Positions 19,389 to 29,795 of a DNA stretch of 64,000 nucleotides are shown here, piece after piece. The position numbers were made by a program, and so were the translations under genes. The stretch covers positions 1 through 64,000 of the forward strand of contig NZ_CANLCI010000020.1 of NCBI RefSeq assembly GCF_947489035.1, in the 5' to 3' direction. Position 1 is the first letter of the stretch. Every line of letters begins with the position of its first letter. The notes below the pieces were generated by a model, which saw only the letters and a list, made by a program, of their open reading frames with translations, made no database searches and was not told where the DNA came from. The stretch is from an uncultured Ferrimonas sp. Lineage in GTDB: Bacteria; Pseudomonadota; Gammaproteobacteria; Enterobacterales; Shewanellaceae.

Positions 19389-20558
19389 ATGTACCAGATA
19401 ACGCAACTGGCCAAGCTGTGCGGCTTGTCTCGCACCGCCTTGCTCTACTACGAAAAGCTGGGGCTGATCCACGGTCAGCGCCAGCCCAACGGTTATCGCG
19501 TCTATCACGACAGCGATCTGCAACAGGTGCGGCTGATCCAGCAACTGCAAGCGGGCGGGCTTACCCTCGCCCAGTGCAAACGCTGCCTGGAAGCCAAGCT
19601 TGATCGGGCCATGCTCAGCGAGCGGCTGCAACAGCTAGAGCAAGAGATCGCCGCTAAGCAGCAAGCCCATGCCCTGCTGAACGGCTTGCTCGGCAACGCC
19701 AATTTGCAGCAGTGGCACCAACAGTTAGATGCCCTAGCCCCAGACGCACACATGCAATGGTTAATCACCCAAGGGTTTACCGAGAAACAAGCCCTACGAC
19801 TACGATGGTTATCAAAAGAGATGAATCAACACGACAGCTACATGGCCGACTTTATGGCCATCTTTAACGGCCTAGAACGCTGGGGCCCCGGCTCTGCAAC
19901 CGACAGCCTGCGCGCGCTGGCCGCCCTGCCCGCTGCCCCTCAGCAGCTGCTGGAAATTGGCTGTGGCAATGGCCTTGCCACCGCCCTATTGGCCGAGCAC
20001 ACCCAAGCGCAGATCTGCGCCATCGACAACGAAGAGACCGCGCTGGCCAAGCTAAGCGAAAAGATGGCCGCACTGGGCTTTGGCGAGCGGGTGCAGCCCC
20101 ACTGTGCCAGCATGACCGCCCTGCCATTCCAACCAAACCGCTTTGATCTGATCTGGTGTGAAGGCAGCGCCTACATCATGGGGGTAGAACAAGCCCTGCA
20201 GCAGTGGCGACCACTGTTGCAAGCCCAAGGCTGCTTGGTCATGAGCGATCTGGTGTGGCTAACCGAGCAGCCCAGCGCCGCCGCCAAAGCGTTTTGGCAC
20301 AACGACTACCCCGCCATGACCAACGTCAGCACACGGCTGCAGCAGATTGAAGCCGCAGGTTATCAAGTGCTTACTCACTTCAGTTTAAGCGAGGCCGCGT
20401 GGGCCGGTTACGCCCAGCCACTGCAGCAACGAGTCAACCAACTGAAGCCGAGCATGAGCGACTCCCAAGCCATTGCCGACATTGAAACCGAGCTCGACAT
20501 CTACGCCAACCACCTTGGGGAATTTGGCTATCAGATGTTTGTGCTGCAGAAGCAGTAA
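19389..20558 (+). CDS. MerR-family regulator fused to a SAM methyltransferase domain
   Basis: A 389-aa protein. Residues 1-70 form a MerR winged helix (ITQLAKLCGLSRTALLYYEKLGLI), followed by a coiled-coil dimer helix to about 115 and a linker. Residues about 185-340 form a class I methyltransferase, with motif I LLEIGCGNGLATALL and CAIDNEETAL for SAM binding. The effector may be a molecule that is methylated or binds in the methyltransferase pocket. No target gene is adjacent, because a repeat array lies downstream. Similar fusions occur in marine gammaproteobacteria; the function is unknown to me. Confidence 0.85.
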   Translation: MYQITQLAKLCGLSRTALLYYEKLGLIHGQRQPNGYRVYHDSDLQQVRLIQQLQAGGLTLAQCKRCLEAKLDRAMLSERLQQLEQEIAAKQQAHALLNGLLGNANLQQWHQQLDALAPDAHMQWLITQGFTEKQALRLRWLSKEMNQHDSYMADFMAIFNGLERWGPGSATDSLRALAALPAAPQQLLEIGCGNGLATALLAEHTQAQICAIDNEETALAKLSEKMAALGFGERVQPHCASMTALPFQPNRFDLIWCEGSAYIMGVEQALQQWRPLLQAQGCLVMSDLVWLTEQPSAAAKAFWHNDYPAMTNVSTRLQQIEAAGYQVLTHFSLSEAAWAGYAQPLQQRVNQLKPSMSDSQAIADIETELDIYANHLGEFGYQMFVLQKQ

Positions 20559-20824
20559 CGGTGCGGCAATAGAGCCTTTTCAGCGTTGCCGGTAACTTAC
20601 CCAAGGGAGCGGTCGCGGTGGCGACGGCACACAAGCTCGTAGAAAAGAGGGGGATCCTCCCTTTGGGATCCCCATTGCCTTAGGCACGGCATCGATACAC
20701 CATCCTTGGTTTTGCGATGCACTCGCAACATCCTGTTGCTCAGCCTCACGTTGCAGTACACCGTTCAACGCTGTGCTGTTGGCGAAAGAGCACGGTACGG
20801 CGTAGATACCCTGTCGCAGCGCAA

Positions 20825-21745
20825 ACGTCGGATTACCCCCGCAAAAAGCACTGGCTAATGCCGACCTACGACGATCACATTCTCACTACAGTTTCCCCAC
20901 CATGCCGTAGGTTTGATTAGCCGCAGGCGTAATCGAACACTGGGGCGGGGTTGCAACAAAACGTCGGATTACGCCCCAAAAACACGGGCTAATCCGACCT
21001 ACGATGATCACATTCACACTACAGTTTCCCCACCATGCCGTAGGTTTGATTAGCCGCAGGCGTAATCGAACACTGGGGCGGGTTGCAACAAAACATCGGA
21101 TTACGCCCGCAAAAAGCACGGGCTAATGCCGACCTACGACGATCACATTCACACTACAGTTTCCCCACCATGCCGTAGGTTTGATTAGCCGCAGGCGTAA
21201 TCGAACACTGGTACGGGGTTGCAGCAGCCAAACGCCGGATCACGCCCCAAAAACACGGGCTGATCCGACCTACGACCATCACATCCACACTACGGTTTCT
21301 CCACCATGCCGTAGGTTTGATTAGCCGCAGGCGTAATCGAACACTGGGGCGGGGTTGCAACAAAACGTCGGATTACGCCCCAAAACACGGGCTAATCCGA
21401 CCTACGATGATCACATTCGCACTACGGTTTCTCCACCATGCCGTAGGTTTGACTAGCCGCAGGCGTAATCGAACACTGGGGCGGGGTTGCAACAAAACGT
21501 CGGATTACGCCCCAAAAACACGGGCTAATCCGACCTACGATGATCACATTCACACTACAGTTTCCCCACCATGCCGTAGGTTTGATTAGCCGCAGTCGTA
21601 ATCGAACGCTGGTACGGGGTTGCAGCAGCCAAACGCCGGTTAACGCCCCAAAAACACGGGCTGATCCGACCTATAGCCACCACCTCGGCGCTCCGGTTCC
21701 CCCATCATGCCGTAGGTTTGATTAGCCGCAGGCGTAATCGAACAA
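20825..21745. repeat. Array of six ~133-bp palindrome-bearing repeats
   Basis: The segment beginning CATGCCGTAGGTTTGATTAG recurs at 20901, 21034, 21169, 21305, 21437 (one mismatch), 21570 and 21706, giving six units of 132-136 bp plus a degenerate half unit at the left. Each unit carries two REP-like palindromes: one built on GTTTGATTA/TAATCGAAC around the Cys-like GCCGCAGGCG core, and one on GTCGGATTA/TAATCCGAC. The 1.3-kb gap (20559-21855) contains no gene. Unit length alternates with a short GGTACGGGGTTGCAGCAGCC variant. Confidence 0.92.
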
Positions 21746-21780
21746 TGACGCGAGATTTATCCCCTAAACGCCAGACAAAC

Positions 21781-21815
21781 AAAAACGCCGACTGAGTTTC
21801 CTCAGTCGGCGTTTT
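21781..21815 (-). terminator. groEL terminator
   Basis: A 15-bp perfect stem (AAAACGCCGACTGAG/CTCAGTCGGCGTTTT) with loop TTTC lies 41 bp beyond the groL stop and has a T-run in the groL direction. Confidence 0.93.
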
Positions 21816-21855
21816 CTAGGTAGGTCGGGGTTTATCCCAACGGGCTACCGCACGA

Positions 21856-23517
<1,662 letters not shown>

Positions 23518-23541
23518 CTAGAATCTTGCTACAGAAAAGGT

Positions 23542-23832
23542 TTATTCGACGATCGCTAGGATGTCGGATTCAGACATGATCAACACTTCTTCGCCGTCGA
23601 TCTTTTCAGCTTTAACGCCGTAGCCTTCATTGAAAATCACGGTGTCGCCAACCTTCACGTCCAGCGCTTTTACTTCACCGTTATCCAGTACGCGGCCATT
23701 GCCTACAGCAACGATTTCGCCACGAGTCGATTTCTCGGCAGCGCTGCCGGTTAATACGATGCCGCCAGCGGACTTAGATTCTACTTCAGTGCGCTTAACG
23801 ATAACGCGGTCGTGCAACGGACGGATTGTCAT
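23542..23832 (-). CDS. groS: 10-kDa co-chaperonin GroES
   Basis: The heptameric lid of GroEL. The 96-aa protein has the start [14 protein letters not shown], the mobile loop around [15 protein letters not shown], and the C-terminal [21 protein letters not shown] precedes the ATG. It lies 36 bp before groL. Confidence 0.98.
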   Translation of the reverse strand: MTIRPLHDRVIVKRTEVESKSAGGIVLTGSAAEKSTRGEIVAVGNGRVLDNGEVKALDVKVGDTVIFNEGYGVKAEKIDGEEVLIMSESDILAIVE

Positions 23833-23899
23833 CTGTTATCTCTCCTAAAACGGATCCGGTAAGGGGTTCATAATGCAGCAAGCTGCTAACTGATTTCGG

Positions 23900-23927
23900 A
23901 TATGGGGTTAGCCTGTATAAATACAAG
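23900..23927 (-). promoter_or_regulatory. Sigma-32 heat-shock promoter of groSL
   Basis: On the minus strand CTTGTAT (23921-23927) is followed after 13 bp by CCCCATAT (23900-23907). This is close to the sigma-32 consensus CTTGAAA-N13-CCCCATNT. It lies 68 bp upstream of groS. No CIRCE inverted repeat is visible, so control is probably by RpoH. Confidence 0.85.
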
Positions 23928-24080
23928 GGGCGGGGCTGAAAAAAGTTGCCGCTGTTAGCTGTGCCGCGATTTACTTTCGTGATCTTTGCCGCAGTGCAGC
24001 CGCTCTTGGTAAACTCGCCCTTCATTTTTGTGCAGTTACGGTTCGGCAGCCACGCCGACGGTAGAAAAAGAGGTTGGTGA

Positions 24081-25436
24081 ATGAGGAAGAAGCTGGACAT
24101 GCTCAACGGTCCGCTGGTGCCAACCCTAAGCCGAATGACCAGTTCAAACCTGTTGGCGGTGATAAGCCTGCTGGCGTTTCAACTTACCGATGCTTTCTTT
24201 ATTTCGCGCTTAGGCAGTGATGCCCTTGCTGCCTTTGGCTTAACCCTTGCCCCAACCTTGATGACCATCTCGATTGCGCTGGGGTTGGGCAGTGGTGTCT
24301 CGGTCAATCTGGCGCGACTGCTGGGGCAAAACAAGCAGCAGGAAGCGAAGCAGTTTGTTAGCCACGCCTTGCTGTTGACGTTGTTGATCTCGGTCAGCAT
24401 TGCGCTGCTGGGGATCGCCACCATCAAGCCGTTGTTTGCCTTGCTGGGGGCCGACGCCTCGCTGTTGCCGCTGTTTCACGATTACATGTTCACCTGGTAT
24501 GCGGGGATCACCCTGTTGATCCTACAGATCCAAGCCAACCAAGCGCTGCGCGCCAGCGGCTACACCTTAGCCCCTGCCTTGGTCACTATTTTGATTGCGG
24601 TTACCAACGGCATCTTAGATCCGCTGCTGATCTTCGGCATCGGCCCGTTCCCTGAGCTGGGCTTTCATGGGGCGGCGGTGGCCACTTTCATGGCGTGGGT
24701 GGTGTCGTTCAGCGCGGCCGCGTATCTGCTGTTGATAAAACATAAGCTGCCGAGCAAGCCGCAGTTCACGCGGCTGCGCCAACATTGGCGCGAACTGCTG
24801 CACATTGCCCGGCCATGCACCCTGTCGAACCTGCTTAACCCCGCTGCGGGGGCGGTGTTGATCGCCTTGATGGCACGGATTGATACCCACGCGGTTGCTG
24901 CCCTTGGGGTGGGCATGCGGATTGAAGGAGTAATGCTGATTGCGGTAACGGCGCTGTCTGGCACCTTAACCCCGTTTTTGGCGCAGAACATTGGCGCGGG
25001 GCAGATGAAGCGCGCGTTCCATGCGCTGTTCAGTTGCTTGCAGCTGCTGCTGTTATGGCAGATGGCGCTGTATCTGTTGGTGTGGCTGTGCTCTAGCCAG
25101 ATTGCGGCGCTGTTTGCGGTGGAAGCGGAAACCGGTCAGGTGCTGAGCCAATACCTGCTGTGGCTGCCCGCCAGCTATGGCTTGTTGGCGGTGGTGATTC
25201 TGTACTCGGTGCTGCTTAATGCCCAGCATCTGCCACTGAAAGCGCTGTCGCTGAACATCATCCGCTTGGGCACCTTGCTGCCTGCGGCCTTTGTCGGCCA
25301 ATACGTGGCGGGGGCACAAGGGGTGTTTATCGCCATGACCGCCGCCAACTGCTTTGCCGGTTTGGTGTGTTGGCAGTTAGCAAAACGCCGCGCCGCACCT
25401 TGGGCCGGTGCTGACGCGGCGTCGATTGGGTTGTAG
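24081..25436 (+). CDS. MATE-family efflux transporter
   Basis: A 12-helix inner-membrane antiporter that exports cationic drugs or metabolites using Na+ or H+. The 451-aa protein shows two six-helix halves; the first begins MLNGPLVPTLSRMTSSN and the second near LHIARPCTLSNLLNPAAG. The start is ATG 24081; an internal ATG at 24099 is the other option. It is divergent from groS. The substrate cannot be told from the sequence. Confidence 0.88.
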   Translation: MRKKLDMLNGPLVPTLSRMTSSNLLAVISLLAFQLTDAFFISRLGSDALAAFGLTLAPTLMTISIALGLGSGVSVNLARLLGQNKQQEAKQFVSHALLLTLLISVSIALLGIATIKPLFALLGADASLLPLFHDYMFTWYAGITLLILQIQANQALRASGYTLAPALVTILIAVTNGILDPLLIFGIGPFPELGFHGAAVATFMAWVVSFSAAAYLLLIKHKLPSKPQFTRLRQHWRELLHIARPCTLSNLLNPAAGAVLIALMARIDTHAVAALGVGMRIEGVMLIAVTALSGTLTPFLAQNIGAGQMKRAFHALFSCLQLLLLWQMALYLLVWLCSSQIAALFAVEAETGQVLSQYLLWLPASYGLLAVVILYSVLLNAQHLPLKALSLNIIRLGTLLPAAFVGQYVAGAQGVFIAMTAANCFAGLVCWQLAKRRAAPWAGADAASIGL

Positions 25437-25591
25437 CTGCGATCGGCGGTGTCCCCATAGCTGTTACGCCAGTTTTGCGTGAACCGTTGGCCGTACAGGT
25501 TCTTGCCGGGATCGCCCGGCAGTGGGCAAGGGCGAGCCCCTTTGCAACCCCTAACACCCCCGAGCGACGACACCCCGCCAGCACCAACAAC

Positions 25592-25623
25592 AACGCCGCT
25601 TGGCGCTGAGCGCAAGCGGCGTT
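25592..25623. terminator. Hairpin between the MATE gene and fxsA
   Basis: The perfect 10-bp stem AACGCCGCTT/AAGCGGCGTT encloses a further GCGC/GCGC pair. The minus-strand side is followed by TTGTTGTTGG, a weak T-rich tract. It lies between convergent genes, so it probably ends fxsA transcripts. Confidence 0.65.
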
Positions 25624-25644
25624 ATGTCGTGCAGAAGTACAGCA

Positions 25645-26238
25645 TCAATCTTTGCGTTTGAAATCCACGTCGATGATGTCGTCGTCCTCTTGCTTGGCAT
25701 TGCCTTTGGCGCTGGTGGCGTTGCCATCGCCCAGCTGCTGTTCGCGGCCATAGGGGCTGTGGCTGTCGCCTTCGTGATCAAAGGTGTTGCCCTGTTGCTC
25801 AAAGGGGTTCTGGCCACCAAACGGGCTTTGCCCACCGAATGGCCCTTGGCCAAACTGGGCACCAAAACCTTGGCCGCCAACGCCACCCACTTTCACCCGC
25901 TTCAGCAGGGCGGCGGCAATGATTTTTCGGGTGAATGGGGTCAGGATCAGCAAGCCTAAAAAGTCGGTCACAAACCCGGGGGTCACCAACAACACCCCAG
26001 CCACTGCCAGCAGTACGCCTTCCATGATCTGCAGTCCGGGCAGCTCCCCTTGGTTCAAGCGGCTTTGCACGCTCATCAAGGTGCTTAGCCCTTGGCTGCG
26101 TACTAATGATGCCCCCAACGCGGCAGTAAGCAGTACGATACCAATGGTAACCCCAGCCCCCAGCGCCGAGCCCACTTCCATCAATACGTAGATCTCAATG
26201 ATCGGCATCAACGCGAACAATACAAAGAGTGGAAACAC
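25645..26238 (-). CDS. fxsA: FxsA-family membrane protein
   Basis: A cytoplasmic-membrane protein whose E. coli version relieves phage T7 exclusion by F plasmid when overproduced. The 197-aa protein has the family core MFPLFVLFALMPIIEIYVLMEVG, LTAALGASLVRSQG, and LLVTPGFVTDFLGLLILTPFTR, followed by a Gly-rich and then Asp/Glu/Gly tail about 60 residues longer than the core. It is divergent from cutA. Confidence 0.9.
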   Translation of the reverse strand: MFPLFVLFALMPIIEIYVLMEVGSALGAGVTIGIVLLTAALGASLVRSQGLSTLMSVQSRLNQGELPGLQIMEGVLLAVAGVLLVTPGFVTDFLGLLILTPFTRKIIAAALLKRVKVGGVGGQGFGAQFGQGPFGGQSPFGGQNPFEQQGNTFDHEGDSHSPYGREQQLGDGNATSAKGNAKQEDDDIIDVDFKRKD

Positions 26239-26401
26239 TACAGCGACCTCATTTTTTCATCTTCAATGCAACAGAGATGGGGGATTGCTGGTCTGATTTC
26301 AAGTCAGTTCACGAACTGCGTGGAGATCCTGTGCACCAGCGCAGCTTCTGCAGTAAAGTGACGGGCATTGGATCGCCATCAACCCCAGAGAATTCGCCAA
26401 T

Positions 26402-26716
26402 ATGAACCAAGCCGTTGTGGTTTTGTGCACCTGCCCCAGCAACGCCGTTGCCGAGCAAGTGGCCACCGCATTGCTAAGCCAAGGGTTAGCCGCTTGCGTG
26501 AATATGGTGCCGGGGGTGGTGTCGATGTACCACTGGCAAGGGCAGCTATGCCGGGACACCGAAACCCAGCTACTGATTAAAACCCACAGTGATCAATTAC
26601 CTGAGTTGGAGGCGGCCATCCGTCAACAACACCCCTTCGATGTGCCGGAGATCATCGCATTGCCGGTGCAATGGGGACATCAGCCCTATCTGGATTGGAT
26701 GAAACAAAACTGCTGA
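26402..26716 (+). CDS. cutA: Divalent-cation tolerance protein CutA
   Basis: A trimeric cytoplasmic protein of the CutA1 family, 104 aa. Family marks are VVLCTCPSNAVAEQVA, SQGLAACVNMVPGVVSMYHWQG, ETQLLIKT and HPFDVPEIIALPV. It lies 2 bp before dsbD, the same order as in E. coli, and the two are probably cotranscribed. The metal role rests on genetics in E. coli. Confidence 0.96.
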   Translation: MNQAVVVLCTCPSNAVAEQVATALLSQGLAACVNMVPGVVSMYHWQGQLCRDTETQLLIKTHSDQLPELEAAIRQQHPFDVPEIIALPVQWGHQPYLDWMKQNC

Positions 26717-26718
26717 TT

Positions 26719-28461
26719 ATGAAAAATCTGTTTACCTATTTGCTGCTTACACTGGCCAGTTGCAGTGCCACAGCTGGCTTTGACTTTCTCAAGGACGAAC
26801 CGCAAGTCTTACCGGTAGAACAGGCCTATCTGTTCGAGTTTGATCAGCAAGGCAACCAGCTGCTGTTGAACTTCACCATGGCCAGCGATCAATACTACCT
26901 GTATCAAGACAAGTTCAAATTCAGTGTCAGCGGCGCCGCCAAGTTGGGCGACGTGGCTTACCCCGATGCCACCATCCACAGCGATGAATTCTTCGGCGAT
27001 CTGCCGGTGTTCTTTAACAGCGCCGAGCTGAGCGTCCCGATCCTGCAAGCCAGCAGCGGCGACGAGCTGACCATCAGCTACCAAGGCTGTTTGGATAAGG
27101 TGCTGTGCTACCCACCCACCAAAATTAAGGTGCCGCTGAATGCGGTGGCCGCCAACGATGGCGTCGTTGCCGCTCACCTCAGCACCCCTGCCGCCCCACA
27201 AACCGAGCAAGACGGCTTAGCCGCCATGCTGGCTAATGGCAGCCTGTGGCTGGTGTTGGCAACGCTGTTTGGGTTGGGGATCTTACTGGCGTTCACCCCT
27301 TGTGTGTTCCCGATGTACCCAATCTTAACCGGCATCATCGCCGGCCAAGGCAAGCAGTTATCCAGCACCAAGGCGTTTGCGTTGTCGATGACCTACGTGC
27401 AAGGCATGGCGCTAACCTACACCGCCTTAGGGCTGGTGGTGGCGTCGGCCGGTGCCAAGTACCAAGCGGTGCTGCAAAGCCCAACGGTGCTGATTGGCTT
27501 AGCCGTCTTGTTTGTGGTGCTGTCGCTGTCGATGTTTGGCCTGTACCAGTTGCAACTGCCGGCCAGCTTGCAAACCAAACTGAACTTGGCATCAAACAAG
27601 CAGCAGGGCGGCTCCTTTATGGGGGTATTCCTGATGGGGTTGATCTCCGGTTTGGTGGCCTCGCCTTGCACCACCGCGCCGCTGTCTGGGGTGCTGATCT
27701 ACGTGGCTCAGTCTGGCGATCTGCTGGTGGGCGGTTCGGCGCTGTACGCCTTGTCGTTAGGCATGGGCCTGCCGCTGCTGTTGCTGGGCACCTCTGGCGG
27801 CAAGCTGCTGCCTAAAGCGGGCGCGTGGATGGAAACCATCAAACACGTGTTTGGCTTCCTGTTGCTGTCGGTCAGCTTAATCATGCTGGAGCGGATCTGG
27901 GCTGGGGTTTACTTGGATCTGGCGTGGATGGCACTGGGGATGAGCCTGTTTGGCTACCTGCTGTGGCGCAACAGCAACACCGGCCACAGCTGGTGGAAGG
28001 CTGGCCGCTTTGTGGTGTTAACCATGGCGTTTATGGGCAGCATCTCTTACGGCTTAACCTCGGTGATGGAATCGAACAACGCCGAACATGCCCAGCTGAA
28101 CTTTGTGAAGATCAAATCCATTGACGATCTGAACGCCGAAGTGACCAAAGCCAACGCCCAAGGCAAAGCGGTGATGCTGGACTTGTACGCCGATTGGTGT
28201 GTCGCTTGTAAGGAGTTTGAACACAAAACCTTCCCAGCGCCGCAGGTGCTCGAGCGCACCAATACCATGGTGATGCTGCAGGCAGACTTAACCGCCATGG
28301 ACGACATCGACGTGGTGATCATGGAACGTTACGACGTGCTGGGTTTGCCCACGCTGTTGTTCTTCGATCCACAGGGCAACGAGATCAGCACCCTGCGGGT
28401 TACCGGCTTTATGGGGCCAGATAAATTTGCCGAGCATCTGGATAAGGTGTTGGCGCCTTAA
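26719..28461 (+). CDS. dsbD: Thiol:disulfide interchange protein DsbD
   Basis: Moves electrons from cytoplasmic thioredoxin to periplasmic DsbC and CcmG. From ATG 26719 it is 580 aa: signal peptide (MKNLFTYLLLTLASCSATAG), an N-terminal alpha domain with cysteines in YQGCLDKVLCYPP, a membrane domain with catalytic cysteines in FTPCVFPMYP and SPCTTAP, and a C-terminal thioredoxin fold with DWCVACKEFE. All three Cys pairs are present. An earlier start would run into cutA and add an unrelated N-terminus. Confidence 0.96.
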   Translation: MKNLFTYLLLTLASCSATAGFDFLKDEPQVLPVEQAYLFEFDQQGNQLLLNFTMASDQYYLYQDKFKFSVSGAAKLGDVAYPDATIHSDEFFGDLPVFFNSAELSVPILQASSGDELTISYQGCLDKVLCYPPTKIKVPLNAVAANDGVVAAHLSTPAAPQTEQDGLAAMLANGSLWLVLATLFGLGILLAFTPCVFPMYPILTGIIAGQGKQLSSTKAFALSMTYVQGMALTYTALGLVVASAGAKYQAVLQSPTVLIGLAVLFVVLSLSMFGLYQLQLPASLQTKLNLASNKQQGGSFMGVFLMGLISGLVASPCTTAPLSGVLIYVAQSGDLLVGGSALYALSLGMGLPLLLLGTSGGKLLPKAGAWMETIKHVFGFLLLSVSLIMLERIWAGVYLDLAWMALGMSLFGYLLWRNSNTGHSWWKAGRFVVLTMAFMGSISYGLTSVMESNNAEHAQLNFVKIKSIDDLNAEVTKANAQGKAVMLDLYADWCVACKEFEHKTFPAPQVLERTNTMVMLQADLTAMDDIDVVIMERYDVLGLPTLLFFDPQGNEISTLRVTGFMGPDKFAEHLDKVLAP

Positions 28462-28480
28462 CCGTTCGCCATAACCAAAA

Positions 28481-28512
28481 CAGCAACGCCCACAATCCTG
28501 TGGGCGTTGCTG
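28481..28512. terminator. Hairpin between dsbD and the LON-domain gene
   Basis: A 14-bp perfect stem (CAGCAACGCCCACA/TGTGGGCGTTGCTG) with loop ATCC is followed by only TCTCT, so it is strong as a structure but weak as a T-run terminator. It serves convergent genes. Confidence 0.75.
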
Positions 28513-28579
28513 TCTCTGGGCTGTTCTTTCTGAGTTGCGTCGGGCTGGTGGGCGCTGAGCTAGGCTAAACCAACCCCAC

Positions 28580-29167
28580 TTAGGCGCCGCTGTGCTTGGC
28601 TAGGATCAACTGCAACACGTAACGCATGGTTTTGCGGCAATCGGGCTGATCCATCAGCATCTGCTTGTCTTGCTCAACCAGCGGCAAGATCTCTAACCAA
28701 CGTTCGCTCACCCAGCAGGCGTCCTCTAACTCTGGCTCGGGGTACATTTCGCCTAGGGTCGGTTCTTCTTGATACAGCTTTTGCAGTGCTTCCCCAACCA
28801 TGGCGTAGGTTTGCTCCAGTGGCCGCGATGGCCAGTTAGGCATCGGCAGCACCTTTCCCATCCACACACCATCGGCTTCGGCCCACACTTGCGAGATCCG
28901 TACTTTTTGCTGGCCTTCAACCACCACCGACAAGGTGCCGTCTTCCAACACGTAAAAATCGACCACTCGTACCTGAGTAGCAACCGGATAGCAGGGCAAA
29001 CTGCCCTTCTCTTCTCGATTCATGCACACCACCAACCATTGGTTGGCTTGTTTCATGCTTTGCGCCAACATCCGTAATTGACCCGGAGTGACGATCCGCA
29101 ACTCTTTGCGGCCTCGGGGCAACACCGGTGCGTCGATAGGCAACAATGTGGCATCTATGCGTTTCAT
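28580..29167 (-). CDS. LON substrate-binding domain protein
   Basis: A 195-aa stand-alone version of the N-terminal (substrate-recognition) domain of Lon protease, with no ATPase or protease part. Marks are TLLPIDAPVLPRGRKELRI at the N-terminus, GSLPCYPVATQVRVVDFYVLEDGTLSV-type strands, and a helical C-terminus. Found in many gammaproteobacteria, it may be an adaptor or chaperone. AGGAGGCGC precedes the ATG. Confidence 0.88.
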   Translation of the reverse strand: MKRIDATLLPIDAPVLPRGRKELRIVTPGQLRMLAQSMKQANQWLVVCMNREEKGSLPCYPVATQVRVVDFYVLEDGTLSVVVEGQQKVRISQVWAEADGVWMGKVLPMPNWPSRPLEQTYAMVGEALQKLYQEEPTLGEMYPEPELEDACWVSERWLEILPLVEQDKQMLMDQPDCRKTMRYVLQLILAKHSGA

Positions 29168-29268
29168 AGCGCCTCCTACTAGAGCGGTACTGACTAAGTG
29201 TAGACAGTCACTGCTTTTTCGGGATAAAAACCAAGGGCATTACTCGGGTATGGATTGGGGTGCAACGC

Positions 29269-29373
29269 TTAGCCTGCCAGCGATAAGCCACCGACTAACA
29301 GTGTAACGGTCAGCAGATAGGCCAGCATGAATGCCATCGATACGTGCAGCAGTTTGGTGGTGGTTCGTAACAT
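29269..29373 (-). CDS. 34-aa mini-paralogue of the DUF2061 neighbour
   Basis: A short gene not seen by length-based calling. The 34-aa product begins MLRTTTKLLHVSMAFMLAYL and ends LVGGLSLAG, one hydrophobic helix. It aligns to the first 34 residues of the DUF2061 gene 96 bp upstream (shared MLxTTT, xxHxSxAFxLAYLxT, GGL). The ATG has GAGG about six bases upstream. It could be a tandem duplication truncated after the first helix, or a functional small membrane protein. No Fur box is seen in front of it, so it probably shares the upstream promoter. Confidence 0.65.
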   Translation of the reverse strand: MLRTTTKLLHVSMAFMLAYLLTVTLLVGGLSLAG

Positions 29374-29468
29374 GGCGGGCCTCTAATGCACTGGGGGAAT
29401 GGCGACTAGGATAGCGCCAATCACCCTCAATAAAAGTGGATAAAACAGAACGTGCTAATCGATAGTGG

Positions 29469-29696
29469 CTAAAGCACTAACGCGGGGCTGTCTGCGCCTT
29501 GCTGAGCGCGACGTTGGCTTGCTTTGCGCTGATCAACGCGACGCCACAGCTTTTCATGCAGGATGTAACCAACGGTGTTCACCGCAGGTTCGATGATCGC
29601 CAGCAAGCCACCAATCATCAGGCTGCCGGTGATCAAATACGCCAAAGAGAACGCAATAGAGAAGTGCATTAACGCAAACGTAGTGGTTTTCAACAT
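29469..29696 (-). CDS. DUF2061 membrane protein
   Basis: A 75-aa protein from ATG 29696. Two hydrophobic stretches (AFSLAYLITGSLMIGGLLAI and EPAVNTVGYILHE) match DUF2061; the tail is basic and hydrophilic. A Fur-box-like site lies 41 bp upstream. Members occur beside iron or cation genes; the role is unknown. The downstream 34-aa gene repeats its first helix. Confidence 0.82.
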   Translation of the reverse strand: MLKTTTFALMHFSIAFSLAYLITGSLMIGGLLAIIEPAVNTVGYILHEKLWRRVDQRKASQRRAQQGADSPALVL

Positions 29697-29736
29697 GGCG
29701 AGCCTCGGCAGCAACAAAACAGAATGACCTAATGGT

Positions 29737-29755
29737 AGTGATTATCATTTGCATT
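29737..29755 (-). promoter_or_regulatory. Fur box of the DUF2061 gene
   Basis: AGTGATTATCATTTGCATT, read on the minus strand, contains AATGATAATCA, the central part of the Fur consensus. A promoter TTGCAA-16-TACCAT can be drawn around it, so Fur would block RNA polymerase. It is the best Fur match in the window. Confidence 0.7.
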
Positions 29756-29795
29756 GCAATAATATTATGCCGACTTAACTCATCGCCTAAATCGA

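Noticed and set aside
20825..21745. Considered as a CRISPR array.
   Set aside because: Units are 132-136 bp with no unique spacers between repeats, and no cas genes are in the window.
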